Shown here: piece after piece, positions 17,819-29,100 of the stretch | How the letters are laid out: the number at the start of each line of letters is the position of its first letter | Position numbering within the stretch: position 1 is the stretch's first letter | Assembly (NCBI GenBank): GCA_021927905.1 | Contig: BLLK01000047.1 | Coordinates: 1,240,001 to 1,304,000 of the forward strand | Reading direction: 5' to 3' | Source: Chaetoceros tenuissimus | Taxonomy: Eukaryota > Bacillariophyta > Thalassiosirophyceae > Chaetocerotales > Chaetocerotaceae | Length of the DNA: 64,000 nucleotides | Notes under the pieces: model-generated | The model's database searches: none | The model's input: only the letters and a program-made list of their open reading frames with translations | What the model was told of the DNA's origin: nothing | Made by a program: the position numbers and the translations under genes

Positions 17819-19261
17819 CTACTTCTTCTTGAAGATTCCAAGAATGTCTTTCTCCACCTCTTCCACTTCTTCGACAATCTCTTTCTCAATGGTTGTAACA
17901 TCCTTTACGATCTCTTTCTCAATGGATGTAACATCCTTCACGATTTCCTTCTCTAGCAAAGTAACATCCTTAACAAGTTCATTTTCAAGGCCAACTACAT
18001 CCTTGACTATTTCTTTCTCGAACTCAATAGCCTTATTCTCCAACTCAAGGAATGCCTTCTCCGCTTTCTCTACATCACCTTCAATCAACATCTTTTGCGC
18101 CTTAACGCTATTAGCTGCATTACCTCTTGCCCTCACAGTAGCAGCCTGGATCTGCTCCTCTGTTTGAATGATTGCATTTCCTGCAAACTTTTCTCTCATC
18201 ATTATTCTCTCACCTTCTGAAATTTCTGTACATGTATTATCAGTTGCAGTAAAATCTTTGTCAAAGTCAAAGTTGACCTTTTCAGCTGCCTCACGAAGTC
18301 GAGGAATGATCTCCGGTGGCAATTTTGCATCTCTAGTGTAAACTACAGCTCCACCATATCCAACCCATGCATCATTTGCACCTCTGTAATAGACGAATGC
18401 AAACGGAGGAACTCCGTCCTTATTATTGTCTTCTGCATAGTCAATGATGTACCAATCATCTTGATAATGGAGATATTCGTTGTCATGATTGATCAAGTGA
18501 GCTGGCTGCTTTGGATCTTGCACGAATTCTTGGATTGCATCTCTTGTGAAAAATTCACCATCTGGTTCCTGGATTCTCCAATTCAGCTTACCGAAAAACT
18601 TTCCTGGTTCTGTCTCGGTGAAGAAATGTACTTGACATGGGAAAATGTCAAATAACTCATTCTGACCAGCAGTAATGTACCATCTCCCATTCCAAAGGTT
18701 TGTATTGAATTTAGGAACAAGCACATCATCAGCAGGAATTGGGTAACTTCCATCATCTGGACGAGTAGGGACACAATCCATATCAGATACTGCACATTTG
18801 TTGAATTCTCCCACAACACTATTCTCAAAAATGTCACCGCATTTGATCTGGCATCCAGTCTCATCTTCTTTTCCATTACAGGAGTTGATACAAATGACAT
18901 TCGCCAAACAATTTGGATTTATGATACACTTTGCTAAAGGAAGACGGCACTTTTGAAGAAGACAAAGTCCGATTGCCTTTCCATCGGCGGCGAAAGCTGG
19001 TTCAACATTCTGGATTGGTCCAAAAGAATTGAAAGATATGGACAGAGCAATAAGCGAAGCTGCAATTCCTTTTCCCAAATCAGAAGCGATATTCTTTGCA
19101 TCTTCGAGAGGATTACGAGATGCACTCAATGACGTAGAAGAAACATGAGTAGCAGTGGGAAAGATTCTGTTTTCAACATTTCTCAATTGATTCAAAGAAT
19201 TGATGGAAAATCCACTAGATCCAGCAACTAGCGATAGAAGTGCCACAGTGGATAACTTCAT
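17819..19261 (-). CDS. VDE: Violaxanthin de-epoxidase (thylakoid lumen, xanthophyll cycle)
   Basis: De-epoxidises violaxanthin, and in diatoms diadinoxanthin to diatoxanthin, in the acidified thylakoid lumen using ascorbate. The preferred start is the ATG at 19261 (480 residues), because MKLSTVALLSLVAGSSG-FS is then a clean signal peptide with a plastid-entry Phe; an in-frame ATG at 19285 adds eight residues. A second hydrophobic stretch ending EPAFA-ADG (~91) fits lumen targeting. The Cys-rich N-domain (~100-165: CLLQKC, GCQIKCGDIFENS, CAVSDMDCVP) and the lipocalin barrel (WYITAGQN, FTRDAIQEFVQDP, NHDNEYLHYQDDWYI, YGGAVVYTR) match true VDE closely, rather than the more distant VDL/VDR relatives. 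The C-terminal ~110 residues are Glu/Lys-rich and end in about five 11-residue repeats. It is the outer member of a cluster with zeaxanthin epoxidase. Confidence 0.95.
   Translation of the reverse strand: MKLSTVALLSLVAGSSGFSINSLNQLRNVENRIFPTATHVSSTSLSASRNPLEDAKNIASDLGKGIAASLIALSISFNSFGPIQNVEPAFAADGKAIGLCLLQKCRLPLAKCIINPNCLANVICINSCNGKEDETGCQIKCGDIFENSVVGEFNKCAVSDMDCVPTRPDDGSYPIPADDVLVPKFNTNLWNGRWYITAGQNELFDIFPCQVHFFTETEPGKFFGKLNWRIQEPDGEFFTRDAIQEFVQDPKQPAHLINHDNEYLHYQDDWYIIDYAEDNNKDGVPPFAFVYYRGANDAWVGYGGAVVYTRDAKLPPEIIPRLREAAEKVNFDFDKDFTATDNTCTEISEGERIMMREKFAGNAIIQTEEQIQAATVRARGNAANSVKAQKMLIEGDVEKAEKAFLELENKAIEFEKEIVKDVVGLENELVKDVTLLEKEIVKDVTSIEKEIVKDVTTIEKEIVEEVEEVEKDILGIFKKK
17822..18022 (-). 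repeat. Five to six 11-residue repeats in the VDE C-terminus
   Basis: The last ~67 residues are copies of an 11-residue unit with consensus [I/L]EKEIVKDVT[T/S]. Individual units read LENELVKDVTL, LEKEIVKDVTS, IEKEIVKDVTT and IEKEIVEEVEE. An 11-residue period with alternating acid, base and aliphatic residues predicts an amphipathic helix lying on a surface or membrane. Plant VDE also has a Glu-rich tail, but not in this repeated form as far as I know. Confidence 0.9.
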
Positions 19262-19988
19262 CTTGAATGAATGTGTATGGTGCAATCTGATTTTGCGTTA
19301 TAGGTTGAAATTTAATGATACTTTGGAGCTAGTTGTTGGTTTTGGTATCTTTTTGAAACAAGGAAAGCTAAAGATACGTCAGTCATACTCCAAGCATCAT
19401 CATCGTAATATTCTGAGTTGTTTGAGATTTGTACGTAACAAGTGACAGTAATCACTCGTATGTACTGTAGATGGTACGTTTCAGGAAAAGAAATGTCATC
19501 GGGAAGATCTCGTATGTACTTTATTCTGATATACTTGAAGTGACGTGTGATGGAATTGACTCATGACCACCACCAGCGGAGTTATTCACTGACGACATTC
19601 TCTCTGTTGTACTCCGTAAAATGAAAATCAATTTGACACTGAGAAAATTAAAATGAAGGCAGGAAAAAAAAAAACAAGGAACAAATTCTATAAGAACCAA
19701 TCTACAATCTTTTACTGTCGGTTAACTTGCCTTCTTCGGCCATGGCTGGGAGGTATTTTCAAAACAATCATGGATGTCGGACCATTTCATACAGTCCAAA
19801 TCGAAAATCTGCAATACCTAGACGTGTTATACTTCAATACATTTTTGATTGATGTCTTTATCTAATGTTAATTACTATGGAAATTTGAATAGTACATATT
19901 CAAAGCCATATTTCATTTCTTCTTTTCTCCATGATAGCCACATGTCAAATCCAAGATTCCTACAAAGAGTGAAATGCAATCAAATAAT
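19262..19988. other. Intergenic region upstream of VDE
   Basis: No gene seen. It holds the VDE promoter and the 3' flank of the next minus-strand gene. Confidence 0.5.
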
Positions 19989-20816
19989 TTAGGTCCATGG
20001 ACTCCAAGGGAAGGGGAAAAGTGTTCCTGGCTTCAAAACCATCATAGAATATAATGTCAAAACAAAGAAGCAAGAGATTACGTTGCTCACATGGCGATCT
20101 GCAACAACCTTAGGTGTTTCCAAATCAGTCTCTCCACTCTCGTATTTGTCATACATTTCATTTACTGCCTCAAGAGCCTTTCCTTGGGTTGAAAGATCTG
20201 TCACTCCCCACCAAGTCATGAAAGCAATGAGGGTCCAGAAAATTGCATCAACATGAGGCGGTGCAATATTCAATCCTCCGTATCTAACAATTGAAAGTCC
20301 AGTTCCAGAGATCATGGAAATGGTCAATGCAGGCACAACAATCAATCCATCAAGAGCTGGTACCTTGTCGAACCAAAACTGAAGTACTGGTGCGTTTTGA
20401 CTTTTTGAAACGAGACGCTCAATACAAGTAGTCAATATGATTCCTCCTCCGAAAAGCATTCCTCCAATCATGTGACTGAGGAAAAAGGTACGCTCAGGAA
20501 TAGTCTTCATGAACAAAGGCCAAGGCCCTACAAAATTATTTTCCAGGATGAATCCACTAAGGCCGACGAGCCAGACTGCAAGGAGTGCCAATTCAACCTT
20601 TTGTGCTTCCCATACCTCACTTGTTTCTTCAGATGGCTCAATAGGTGCCTCTTTCTTAGCAAAAACGCCGAGAGGTTCAAGCTGGAATTTTCTTGAAGCA
20701 CTAGTTGCAGACACATAGTTATTGGTCACAGGCAAAGATACCTGTACTCTATTTGATGGGGCAACAAAAGCAGATGCTCCTGAGATCAACCCTAGTATGA
20801 AAATATTCAGCTTCAT
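19989..20816 (-). CDS. Plastid-targeted multi-span membrane protein of unknown function
   Basis: 275 residues from the ATG at 20816, with no intron. The N-terminus MKLNIFILGLISGASA-FVAP is a textbook diatom bipartite plastid signal with the ASAFVAP cleavage motif. After a ~50-residue transit region there are about four to five hydrophobic segments (ELALLAVWLVGLSGF; HMIGGMLFGGGIILTT; LIVVPALTISMISGTG; AIFWTLIAFMTWWG; CFFVLTLYSMMVL). The histidine in LSHMIGGMLFGGG and the GTGLSI segment are loosely reminiscent of DUF2269-like membrane proteins, but I would not assign a family. It lies head-to-tail with VDE (its 3' end is ~730 bp upstream of the VDE start) and diverges from the coiled-coil gene. 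Its place between VDE and ZEP suggests a thylakoid role, which is inference only. Confidence 0.8.
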   Translation of the reverse strand: MKLNIFILGLISGASAFVAPSNRVQVSLPVTNNYVSATSASRKFQLEPLGVFAKKEAPIEPSEETSEVWEAQKVELALLAVWLVGLSGFILENNFVGPWPLFMKTIPERTFFLSHMIGGMLFGGGIILTTCIERLVSKSQNAPVLQFWFDKVPALDGLIVVPALTISMISGTGLSIVRYGGLNIAPPHVDAIFWTLIAFMTWWGVTDLSTQGKALEAVNEMYDKYESGETDLETPKVVADRHVSNVISCFFVLTLYSMMVLKPGTLFPFPWSPWT

Positions 20817-21265
20817 GATAAAATAATGATCTTGTTGCTTGGAGAAATATCAAGAGATTCTTAGTGAGGAAAAAAGAGAAAGAAAATACATTCCACCAGC
20901 ATCTGCGTTGGTTGGATGAAAATACATGTACCGGTACGTAGATCTAAGTACAACATTACGTGTTCTCAAAACACATCAATTTTAATTCCGCCTTTCTGAG
21001 AGTAATCGTGGAATTCTGCTGACATTAGTACACGTGTCATTTCATTTCATATGCATAAGTATCTACGCAAAAAATTTAACTGACTCACTCTAGCTAGGCA
21101 TAGCGTTCATATCATCATACTTTGGACTATTCATCCATCAGCATTTCAGCATTCACCACAACCAGGTTGAGAGTCAAGAGTGTAAAACCGTGCAGTCTAA
21201 TAATACCTTCTTCCACCAAGGAATCTGAGAAATCAAAGGTACTCTACTCTTTTAAAATCCGAAAA
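20817..21265. other. Divergent promoter region inside the VDE-ZEP cluster
   Basis: About 450 bp between the divergent start codons of the membrane-protein and coiled-coil genes. An open plus-strand frame at 21122-21265 continues into the coiled-coil gene but lacks a signal-peptide-like start, so it is treated as 5' leader. The region must carry both promoters, possibly shared. Confidence 0.5.
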
Positions 21266-22451
21266 ATGAAATTCACAAGTTTCGCTTTGATTGCAATTGC
21301 ATCTCCAATGATCAGTGGGTTTGCTCCAACTGTATCAAACATTGGATCCCCTACAACCCGTCAGACAACGAGAGCAACAAGCCTATCAATGAACATTCCA
21401 TCTATTGTAGGTGCTGGAATCATTTCTTTCGGAGTTGCAACTTTTGCTGGACAACCATCGATAGCATACTCTCCTCCTTCTGTAGTAATCGCAAACGTAC
21501 CGACTATCGAAGAAGTCAAAGCTATTGCTGCTTCTGACAATGTTGAAGAAATCGTCAAAGAAGAAAAGATTCTTAAAGAAGATGTAAAGATAGCAGAGAA
21601 GATTGCAAAGAAAGATGCAAAGGTAAGGGATGAATCTCTCTATTGATTATTTTCTTGTATGAAACCCGTAATATTCATGTGCTCTTTCCCCTATCTTTAT
21701 AAAATAGGCTGCGAAATTAGAAAGGAAGAGGGAGGCCTTTTTCGAATATGATGCAAAGAGAGCTGCAGAGGAAGAAGCTAGAGTAAGTGTTTGAAGTTCT
21801 AGAATGTCAATGTGTTTCTTGAATGATAAAGGACTTTTATTTCTGACTGCAAATGATACCCTCCAGATTGAAGCAACTGAGCAAAAGTTCGCCGAAGAAG
21901 CAAGAAAGGAAGAGGAAGAAGTATTGAGACTCAAAGAAGAAATTAAGAAGGATGAAGAACTTGCTGCTAAAGCTACAAATAAGGCAGAAAAGTTGAAGAT
22001 TTTGAGAGAGGAAAAGGTAAGAAACTCATCAACATGTGATACAATTTTTCAAACAAAGTACATGATTCTGATAATTTATGCAAATACTGTAGAAAATTGC
22101 TGCAAGAGAAAAGGCACTTGAGAGAAAAGAGAAGAGAGCAGAAAAACTTGAAAAGGTATTTCTTGCGGAGGAAGAACAAGAAAAGAAGATTCTAGAGAAG
22201 AAGACCAAGGCAGCGCGCGCTGTAAGTAATGAATGTGGCGATTCCAAATTTCACATAAGTACAACATCTTAACTTATACAACTTTTTATTAAATATTTGT
22301 TGGACAGGAGGAAGCAAGATTTGAGAAAATAGAAGCAGAATACGAAAAGGCTGAAGCAGAGTTTGAGGAAGAGAAAGCTGAACTAGAAATCATTGAAGAC
22401 GCTGAAACCAAGCTCGGTCTTAAAGGAAAGAATGTAGGAAAGAAGCGATAG
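21266..22451 (+). CDS. Plastid-targeted Lys/Glu-rich coiled-coil protein, five exons
   Basis: Exons 21266-21622, 21708-21782, 21867-22016, 22093-22221 and 22308-22451 join at GT-AG sites, all in phase 0, to encode 284 residues. The start MKFTSFALIAIASPMISG-FAP is a signal peptide with the plastid-entry Phe. A second hydrophobic segment (IVGAGIISFGVATFAGQPSIAYS, ~50-72) could be a thylakoid transfer signal or an anchor. From about residue 85 to the end it is an almost pure charged helix (KEEKILKEDVKIAEK, EEEVLRLKEEIKKDEE) with no Pro, predicting a long coiled coil of ~190 residues. No known domain is recognised. It resembles in composition the Glu/Lys-rich VDE tail 2 kb away. It is transcribed in the same direction as ZEP, whose ATG is 291 bp downstream of its stop. 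Confidence 0.85.
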
Positions 22452-22742
22452 GTTCATGATATCATATGATTGATATTCTCATCTAGACTAGCATATTGCA
22501 AACATACTCTACATAATATCGTACAAATATGTATGGCAGCATCATTTGAAAAAGTAATTCCGTCATTGTCATTAAATAACTGTCAACCGTTAAACTCGAA
22601 GTCAGTGTTCGCATCTGAATCTTGATGTGCTTCTTTTTACATCAAAAAGAAGTCTTTTCCTTGTGTATTTACTATTGCTAACAAAATACTTTGCCTTACT
22701 ACAACCTCCATAGACTCTATACAAGTAATACATTTGGATACC

Positions 22743-24511
22743 ATGTATGTGATAAATAGAACTTGTTTTTCAGTGCTCATAGTAGCTTTCTTTGGCTATA
22801 GTCAGGGCTTTTCTACAGTTTCGACAGTAGCTAGACCCGTTCCAAATGTGCACCCCCTCTACTCATCACGCCTAGCGTCTCCCTTAGATCTTCCGAAATA
22901 TGAACATGTAGAGCCAGAAATTACTGAAGAAAATCCACTTCGAGTCCTGATTGCAGGTGCAGGAGTTGGGGGATTAGCTCTTGCCAATTCTCTTTCAAAG
23001 AATCCAAGAATGAGGGTAAGTGTTTCCACATGGCAACCTTGACTTAGAAAATAAATCTCACAAATCTCAATTTTGACACTCTGTGGATGAAGGTAACAGT
23101 ATTGGAAAGAACCGACAAATTCAAACGTTTCGGGGGTCCTATTCAACTTGCTTCAAATGCCTTACAGGTCATCAAGGAAATGGACGAAGATGTATTCGAC
23201 AAAATCATGGAGAAGTTTGTCACTACTGGAGATAAGATGAACGGGATCAAAGATGGAATCAGAAATGAATGGTATGCTATGTTTGACCTTCATTCTCCTG
23301 CAGTAAGCAGGAACATGCCATATACAGGAGTCATTGAGAGACCTGATCTACAACAAGTATATCTTGATGCACTTCCAAGAGGAATTGTACACAATTCTGA
23401 AAAAGTTGTAAGCTATGAGACCAATAAACATGGTTATGGAGTGAAAGCCATCATGGACAGTGGTAACGAAGTAGAGGGAGACGTGCTGATCGGAGCTGAT
23501 GGTATTTGGTCAACTGTAAGAGCTACGATGAGAAATGCCCCTGTTCGAGGTGCAGACTCTGGAGTGACATACTCTGGATACACTGTATTTGCTGGAGAAT
23601 TAGAATATGACTCATTTGATAACGGGGAAGTAGGATACAAAGTTTACATTGGACCTGGACAGTACTTTGTTATAACTGATACTGGTAATGGCCGATATCA
23701 ATGGTATGCATTCTTGGCAAAGCCATGTGGTAGTGCAGAGAATGAAGAAAAACCTGAAGGCAGCTCAAAATATCTACAAAATATTTTTGATGGCTGGTCT
23801 GAAGAGATTCATCACATTCTAAAGGCTACACAAGAGCATGAAATAGAGCAAAGGGACCTATATGATAGACCACCTTCTGTATTGAAGCCGTGGACGGAGG
23901 GTAATGTTGCCCTTCTTGGCGATGCTGTCCATGCTATGATGCCAAACTTGGGACAGGGAGGATGTCAAGCTTTTGAAGATGCTATGGTACTTGAGCAAGA
24001 GCTGGGATCAGCAGTAAACAGAGATGATATTGAGCAAAAGTTGAAAAGGTACCAAAGCAGAAGATTGATAAGATCTGCTGCTGTGCAAGGTCTTAGCCGG
24101 TTTGCTTCGGATATAATCATCCTTGGATTTGACACACCTGCGAAAATTGTTATGAAAGATGGACCTTCAATTAAATTTGAAAATTTCAACTACGCAGGAA
24201 TTGTCACCAAAATATTGCAGCCGTTGTTGCCTATTTTCTTCGCAATCCAATTCAATTTTCTATACGAAGGATGGAAGAATGAGTCAGTCGTTGACTTCAA
24301 GGCATCTTCCCTGGCTTTGTTTTTGGTTGGTACATTGATTCTTGCTTTTGCCGTAGGTAGCGCAGAAGAAGCAATGGTTTTTGGTGGACTTCGACTTGAA
24401 AGCATAAGTGCTGGTGGTGCTGAAGGTATGCTTGGTGCGGAAGGACTTGAGACTTTGCTCACAAACATTCGAGACTTTTTTTCTGTTGATCGTTTCATAC
24501 CGGGTTATTAA
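22743..24511 (+). CDS. ZEP: Zeaxanthin epoxidase (FAD monooxygenase)
   Basis: Exons 22743-23015 and 23093-24511 join in phase 0 across a 77-bp intron to give 563 residues. ZEP adds epoxides to zeaxanthin (and diatoxanthin in diatoms) on the stromal side, using FAD, O2 and reductant, and so reverses VDE. The N-terminus (FSVLIVAFFGYSQG-FST) is signal-like with a plastid-entry Phe. The Rossmann motif VLIAGAGVGGLALA binds FAD. GPIQLASNAL, GADGIWSTVRATM and GDAVHAMMPNLGQGGCQAFEDA are the group-A monooxygenase signatures in ZEP-specific form. There is no C-terminal FHA domain, unlike plant ZEP; instead two hydrophobic stretches (~425-450 and ~482-502) may anchor it to the membrane. Diatoms have several ZEP paralogues, and I cannot assign a number. 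The intron separates the FAD-binding glycine motif from the next strand. Confidence 0.94.
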
Positions 24512-24676
24512 TTGGCATATAATTACTCCAGTAATAGCTTCACCTAATTACATATGAATGATAATGAACTATAATAATGCATTGATTTTAAATATAGTTT
24601 TTATAATAAATGACTTATATTTTTAAAGCGATCTTCTCTTACTTTTTGATTTGGATTTTGTCTTCTTTACTTCAGT

Positions 24677-25619
24677 TTATGGCTTTTTTGTAGCCTTTTT
24701 CTTTGAACTTGGAGTCTCTGCAGTATTTGATTTTGGTGTTTTCTTTGGAGTTTTGGTTTTCTTCACCTTCTTTGGAGTCTTCACCTCTTCCATTTCAATA
24801 TCCTCGTCTACTGAAACTTTTCTCTTCTTACCAGCTTCTTTCTTCTCTGTGTTCTTGGAAACAGATGTAGTCGGAGCATCATATCCAGGGAAGTCATAGT
24901 CGATTCCTAAATCTTTCAGTTGAGCACGCTTTTTTCTTTCCCTGCTCAATAGTCTCTTTGTTATCTTTTTCAACTGCTCCCCGGTTCTAGTTGCATTAGT
25001 CATCTCTCTCTGTTTCTCGTGGATTTTGTTCAAGTAATCGGATGCTGATCGTCCTGTCTGAGCAATTGCAAGGTTTCCTTTTGACCCCTTGAAAAGTTCT
25101 GGATGAATCTTGTCTTTTGGCACAAGGTGACAAACTAGACTACGTTCCCCCATCAAAAGGTATCCACTCATAGTCTCTGCAACAATTGCAGCTACTTCCT
25201 TTTCTGCAAATTCAACAAACGCATATCCACGTGGATTTCCAGTCCTTTGAGATCTAGAAAGTTTGATGTTTGTAACTTTACCGAACTGTGATAAGAATGT
25301 CAAGATTTCAGGTTCTTCGAAAGCCTTTGGTAAATGTCCCATATAAATCACATTTGATGCATCTTCACTTAGATGTTGCTTTGCCTGCACTTTTGCCTTT
25401 CTAATTTTAGCAGCGCTTCCCTTCTTCTTCTTTACAATCTTCTTGGTTGGTTTTGCTTCTACAATCTCCTCATCACTACTATCCCATTCTGGCCCTGTTA
25501 CATGAGATGAGTGAGAGCATGTACGAATTTTGACAAATTTTAAATAGAGGTAATTCGAGTAACTTACCATCTAGAGCTGCAAGCTTTGCCTCAAGGCTAC
25601 GATGAAGAGCTTTAGACAT
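24677..25619 (-). CDS. NIFK: Nucleolar RRM protein of the NIFK/Nop15 family
   Basis: Exons 25568-25619 and 24677-25494 join across a 73-bp GT-AG intron (phase 1) to encode 289 residues starting MSKALHRSLEAKLAALDG. One RRM at ~80-155 has RNP2 VIYMGHLP and RNP1 RGYAFVEF. The next segment, CHLVPKDKIHPELFKGS, is characteristic of NIFK (MKI67 FHA-interacting phosphoprotein) and yeast Nop15, which act in 60S pre-rRNA processing. The N-terminus has an acidic patch (EWDSSDEEIVE) and a Lys run. The C-terminus is a low-complexity Lys/Thr/Pro tail (KTPKKVKKTKTPKK), a probable nucleolar localisation segment. It is convergent with ZEP, stops 165 bp apart. Confidence 0.9.
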
Positions 25620-26115
25620 GATGTTATATTCAAATTGACTACTTAGAATGCTTGGTTGTTTTCTTTACACAACTATTCTATCAACTCTCTACGATACACT
25701 TTGCACATGTAGAACGTATTTTTTCTTTGCACACTTCGTGATTTTGGCAAAAATGAAAGAAAAATGTTCGCGCTAAAAAATGACTGGCTGTGAGGACATG
25801 AGAACCCCAAAGCAAAATCACACAAAACAATGATGTACGTACTTACGAGAGTATGTACCTATGGCTATTTTTCATTTTAGACAGGAAGAGGAAGGAAATA
25901 GACAGAAGACATTTTTACTTATACTGATGACGTCATCTCAGAAAACGATAAGAAATACGTACGTATGATCAATCTTTACTAATTTTAAATTGAAATTCAT
26001 TACTTCAGCGATCGAAAAAGAACAACAAACAAATCTACATCATGACTTAACACTCTCATACTCAGCATTAGATTATTCCGCCACAGAAAAGACCATGTAA
26101 TATTAATCTTACCCT
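25620..26115. other. Promoter flank of the NIFK-like gene, no other feature
   Basis: No gene or repeat recognised. It leads into the repeat block. Confidence 0.5.
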
Positions 26116-29100
26116 TACCTCAGTCGAGGTTATACTTCTTCTTGAGGCTTTCAGCTGCCTCTGAAGCAAACACTTTGGATGTAATACTCCCCTTTAGCTT
26201 TATACTCCGTTTTGAGACTAATATCTATTGCAGAAGCGAATTCGTATTATTTATTTTACCTCAGTCGAAGTTATACTCCTTCCTACAATGTTCAGCCGCT
26301 TCTTTAGCAACTTCTGCTTTGGTAATATTACTTCCGTTCTAACTTTATAATCCATTTTGAGACTAATAGCTATTGCAGAAGTAACTTCGTATGAGTACTC
26401 CTACCTCACTCGGGGTTATACTTCTTCTTGAGGCTTTCAGCTGCCTCTGAAGCAAACACTTTGGATGTAATACTCCCCTTTAGCTTTATACTCCGTTTTG
26501 AGACTAATAGCTATTACAGAAGCGATTTCGAATTATTTATTTTACGTCAGTCCATGTTATACTTCTTCTTGAGGCTTTCAGTCTCAAATAGAAGCTACTT
26601 TGGTTATTATACATCTCTTTTTACTTTTTAATTCGGTTCGAGAGTGATACCTGTTTCAGAAGCGACTACGTATGAGTACTTCTACCTCAGTGGAGGTAAT
26701 ACTCCTTCCTACTACCACAGTCATTACTCGATGGTACTGTTTGGGGCGACTACTTTGGTAATAATACTTACCTTTGAGTTAATAATCAGCTTTGATACTA
26801 ATAGTGCTTCCGGAAACAACTACGTAGGAGTAATCTTACCTCAGCCGAGGTTATACTCCTTCTTGAGGCTAGCAGCAGCCTCTGGAAAGACTACTTTTGT
26901 AATAATACTTACCTTTTACTTTCCTATCTACGTTGATATGTTATATTTCTTCTCAATGCTATCTGCTGCTTCTAGAGCGACTGCTTTGGTAATAATACTT
27001 CCCTTTTAGCTTTATAATCCATTTTGAGACTAAAAGCTCTTCCAGAAGCGACTATGTAAGAATGATCTTACCTCACTTGAAGTTATATTCCTTCCTTCGG
27101 CTTTCAGGTGCTTTTGGAGTGAGTACTTTGGTAATAATACTTCCACTTCAGCTTTATAATTTGTTATGATAGTAATGGTGCTTCCGGAAGCGACTACGTA
27201 GAAGTATTCAACATTATAGTCTCAGCCTGCTCTCTAGCAACTACTTTGGCAATAATAATACTCTTCAAACTTTATAATTTGGTTTGAGAGTTATACTTTT
27301 TCAGAAGCGACTACCTATGATAAATCTTACCCAATCGAGGTTGAGGCTTTCATGCATTTCTTAAGTGACTACCTTGGTCATAATACTATTCTCTTAACTT
27401 TATAATCTGATTTGAGAGTTATAAGTATTTCAGAAGCGACTATTATCTTTGGAAATAATATTACCCTTTGACCATACAATCCGGTTTGAGAAAGATAGCT
27501 TTTCCAAAAGCGACCATGTAAGATGATCCTCGCATCACTCGAGTTTAGACTTCTTCTTGATCTTTACATTACTTGAGGTTATACGTTTTCTGTAAGCTAT
27601 CAGCTGCTTCTGGAGTAACTACTTTGGCAATCATACTTCCCTTTTCGCTTTATAATCCGCTTTGAGACTAATAGCTTCTCCAGTGGCGACTGTGTAAGAA
27701 TGATCTTGATCTTACCTCACTTGAAGTTATATACTCCTTCCTTCAGCTTTCAAGCGCTTCTGGATCGAATACTTTGATAATAATACTTCCCTTTTCGCTT
27801 TATAATCCGTTTTGAGTCTAATAGTGCTTCACTTTTGGCTTTCAGCAAGCTCTAGAGTGTCTACTTTGGTAATAATACTTCTCTTTAGCTTTACAATCCG
27901 GTTGACATCGATAGCTTTTCCAGTGGCAACTACGTCTGAAGATCCTCGCCTCACTCAAGGCTACAATTTTTCTTGAGGCTCTTCAGCAAGCTCTAGAGTG
28001 TCTACTTTGGTAATAATACTTCTCTTTGGCTTTACAATCCGGTTAGATATCGATAGCTTTTCCAAAAGCGACGAGAGTATTAGCTTATCCAGAAGCAACT
28101 ATGTTTAATGAAGAGCGACTGCTTTGGTAATCTTCTCTTGACTACATAATCCGGTTTGAGACTAAAAGTTTTTCCAAAAGCAACTATGTATGATGAACCT
28201 CGCCTCACTTGAATTTATATTTCTTCTTGAAGCTTTTAGCAGTGTCCGTAGTGACTACTTTGGTAATAATACTCCCCTTTTGATTTATAATCCGGTTTGA
28301 GACCAATAGCTTTTCATGATGCGACTATGTATGATGAACATCGTTTCATTGAAGACTATACCTTTTCTTGAGGCATTCAGCAATATCTGGAGCGACTACT
28401 TTTGAATTAATACTTCCCTTGACTATACAATCCGGCTTGAGACTAAAGGCTTTCCCAGAAGCGACTATGTATGATGAACCTCAACTCACTTGAGGTAACA
28501 CTTCTTCTTTAAGCTTTCAGCCACCTCTAGATTGAATACTTAGATAATTATACTTCTGTTTGACTACATAATCCGTTATGACACTTACATTAGATTTTGT
28601 AGATGCGAATACTTGTATGTAAGATGAATCTTACATCACTCGAGGTCATACTCCTGCTTGTGGCTTTCGACCGTTTCTTCATGTTCTACTTCGTAGTCCG
28701 TAGGCAAAAGGTAAATAAGAAGTTACAGCGACTATGTATGATGAACCAAACCTCACTCGACGTTGTTTTACTTTGTAATCCGAAGAAACAAAAGTAAGTA
28801 CGAAGCTATTCATGTAATGAACTAGGTAGATAAATAAGTAGCTTCTTGTTACAAATGAAACTTGATTGAAGTAATGCCTCGGACTTGCCTCACTCGAAGT
28901 TATGCTTCTTCTTGAAGCTTTTCCAGAAGCAACTACGTATGATTCATCCATCTTACCTTGCTCGATGTTACACTCCTGTTTGAGGCTTTCAAGCTCTACC
29001 TTCTCTACAAACTTTATAATCTTGTTTGAGACTAATACCTTTTGCAGAAACGACTATGTATGATTCATCTTACCTCAGTCGAGGTTGTACTCCAACTTGC

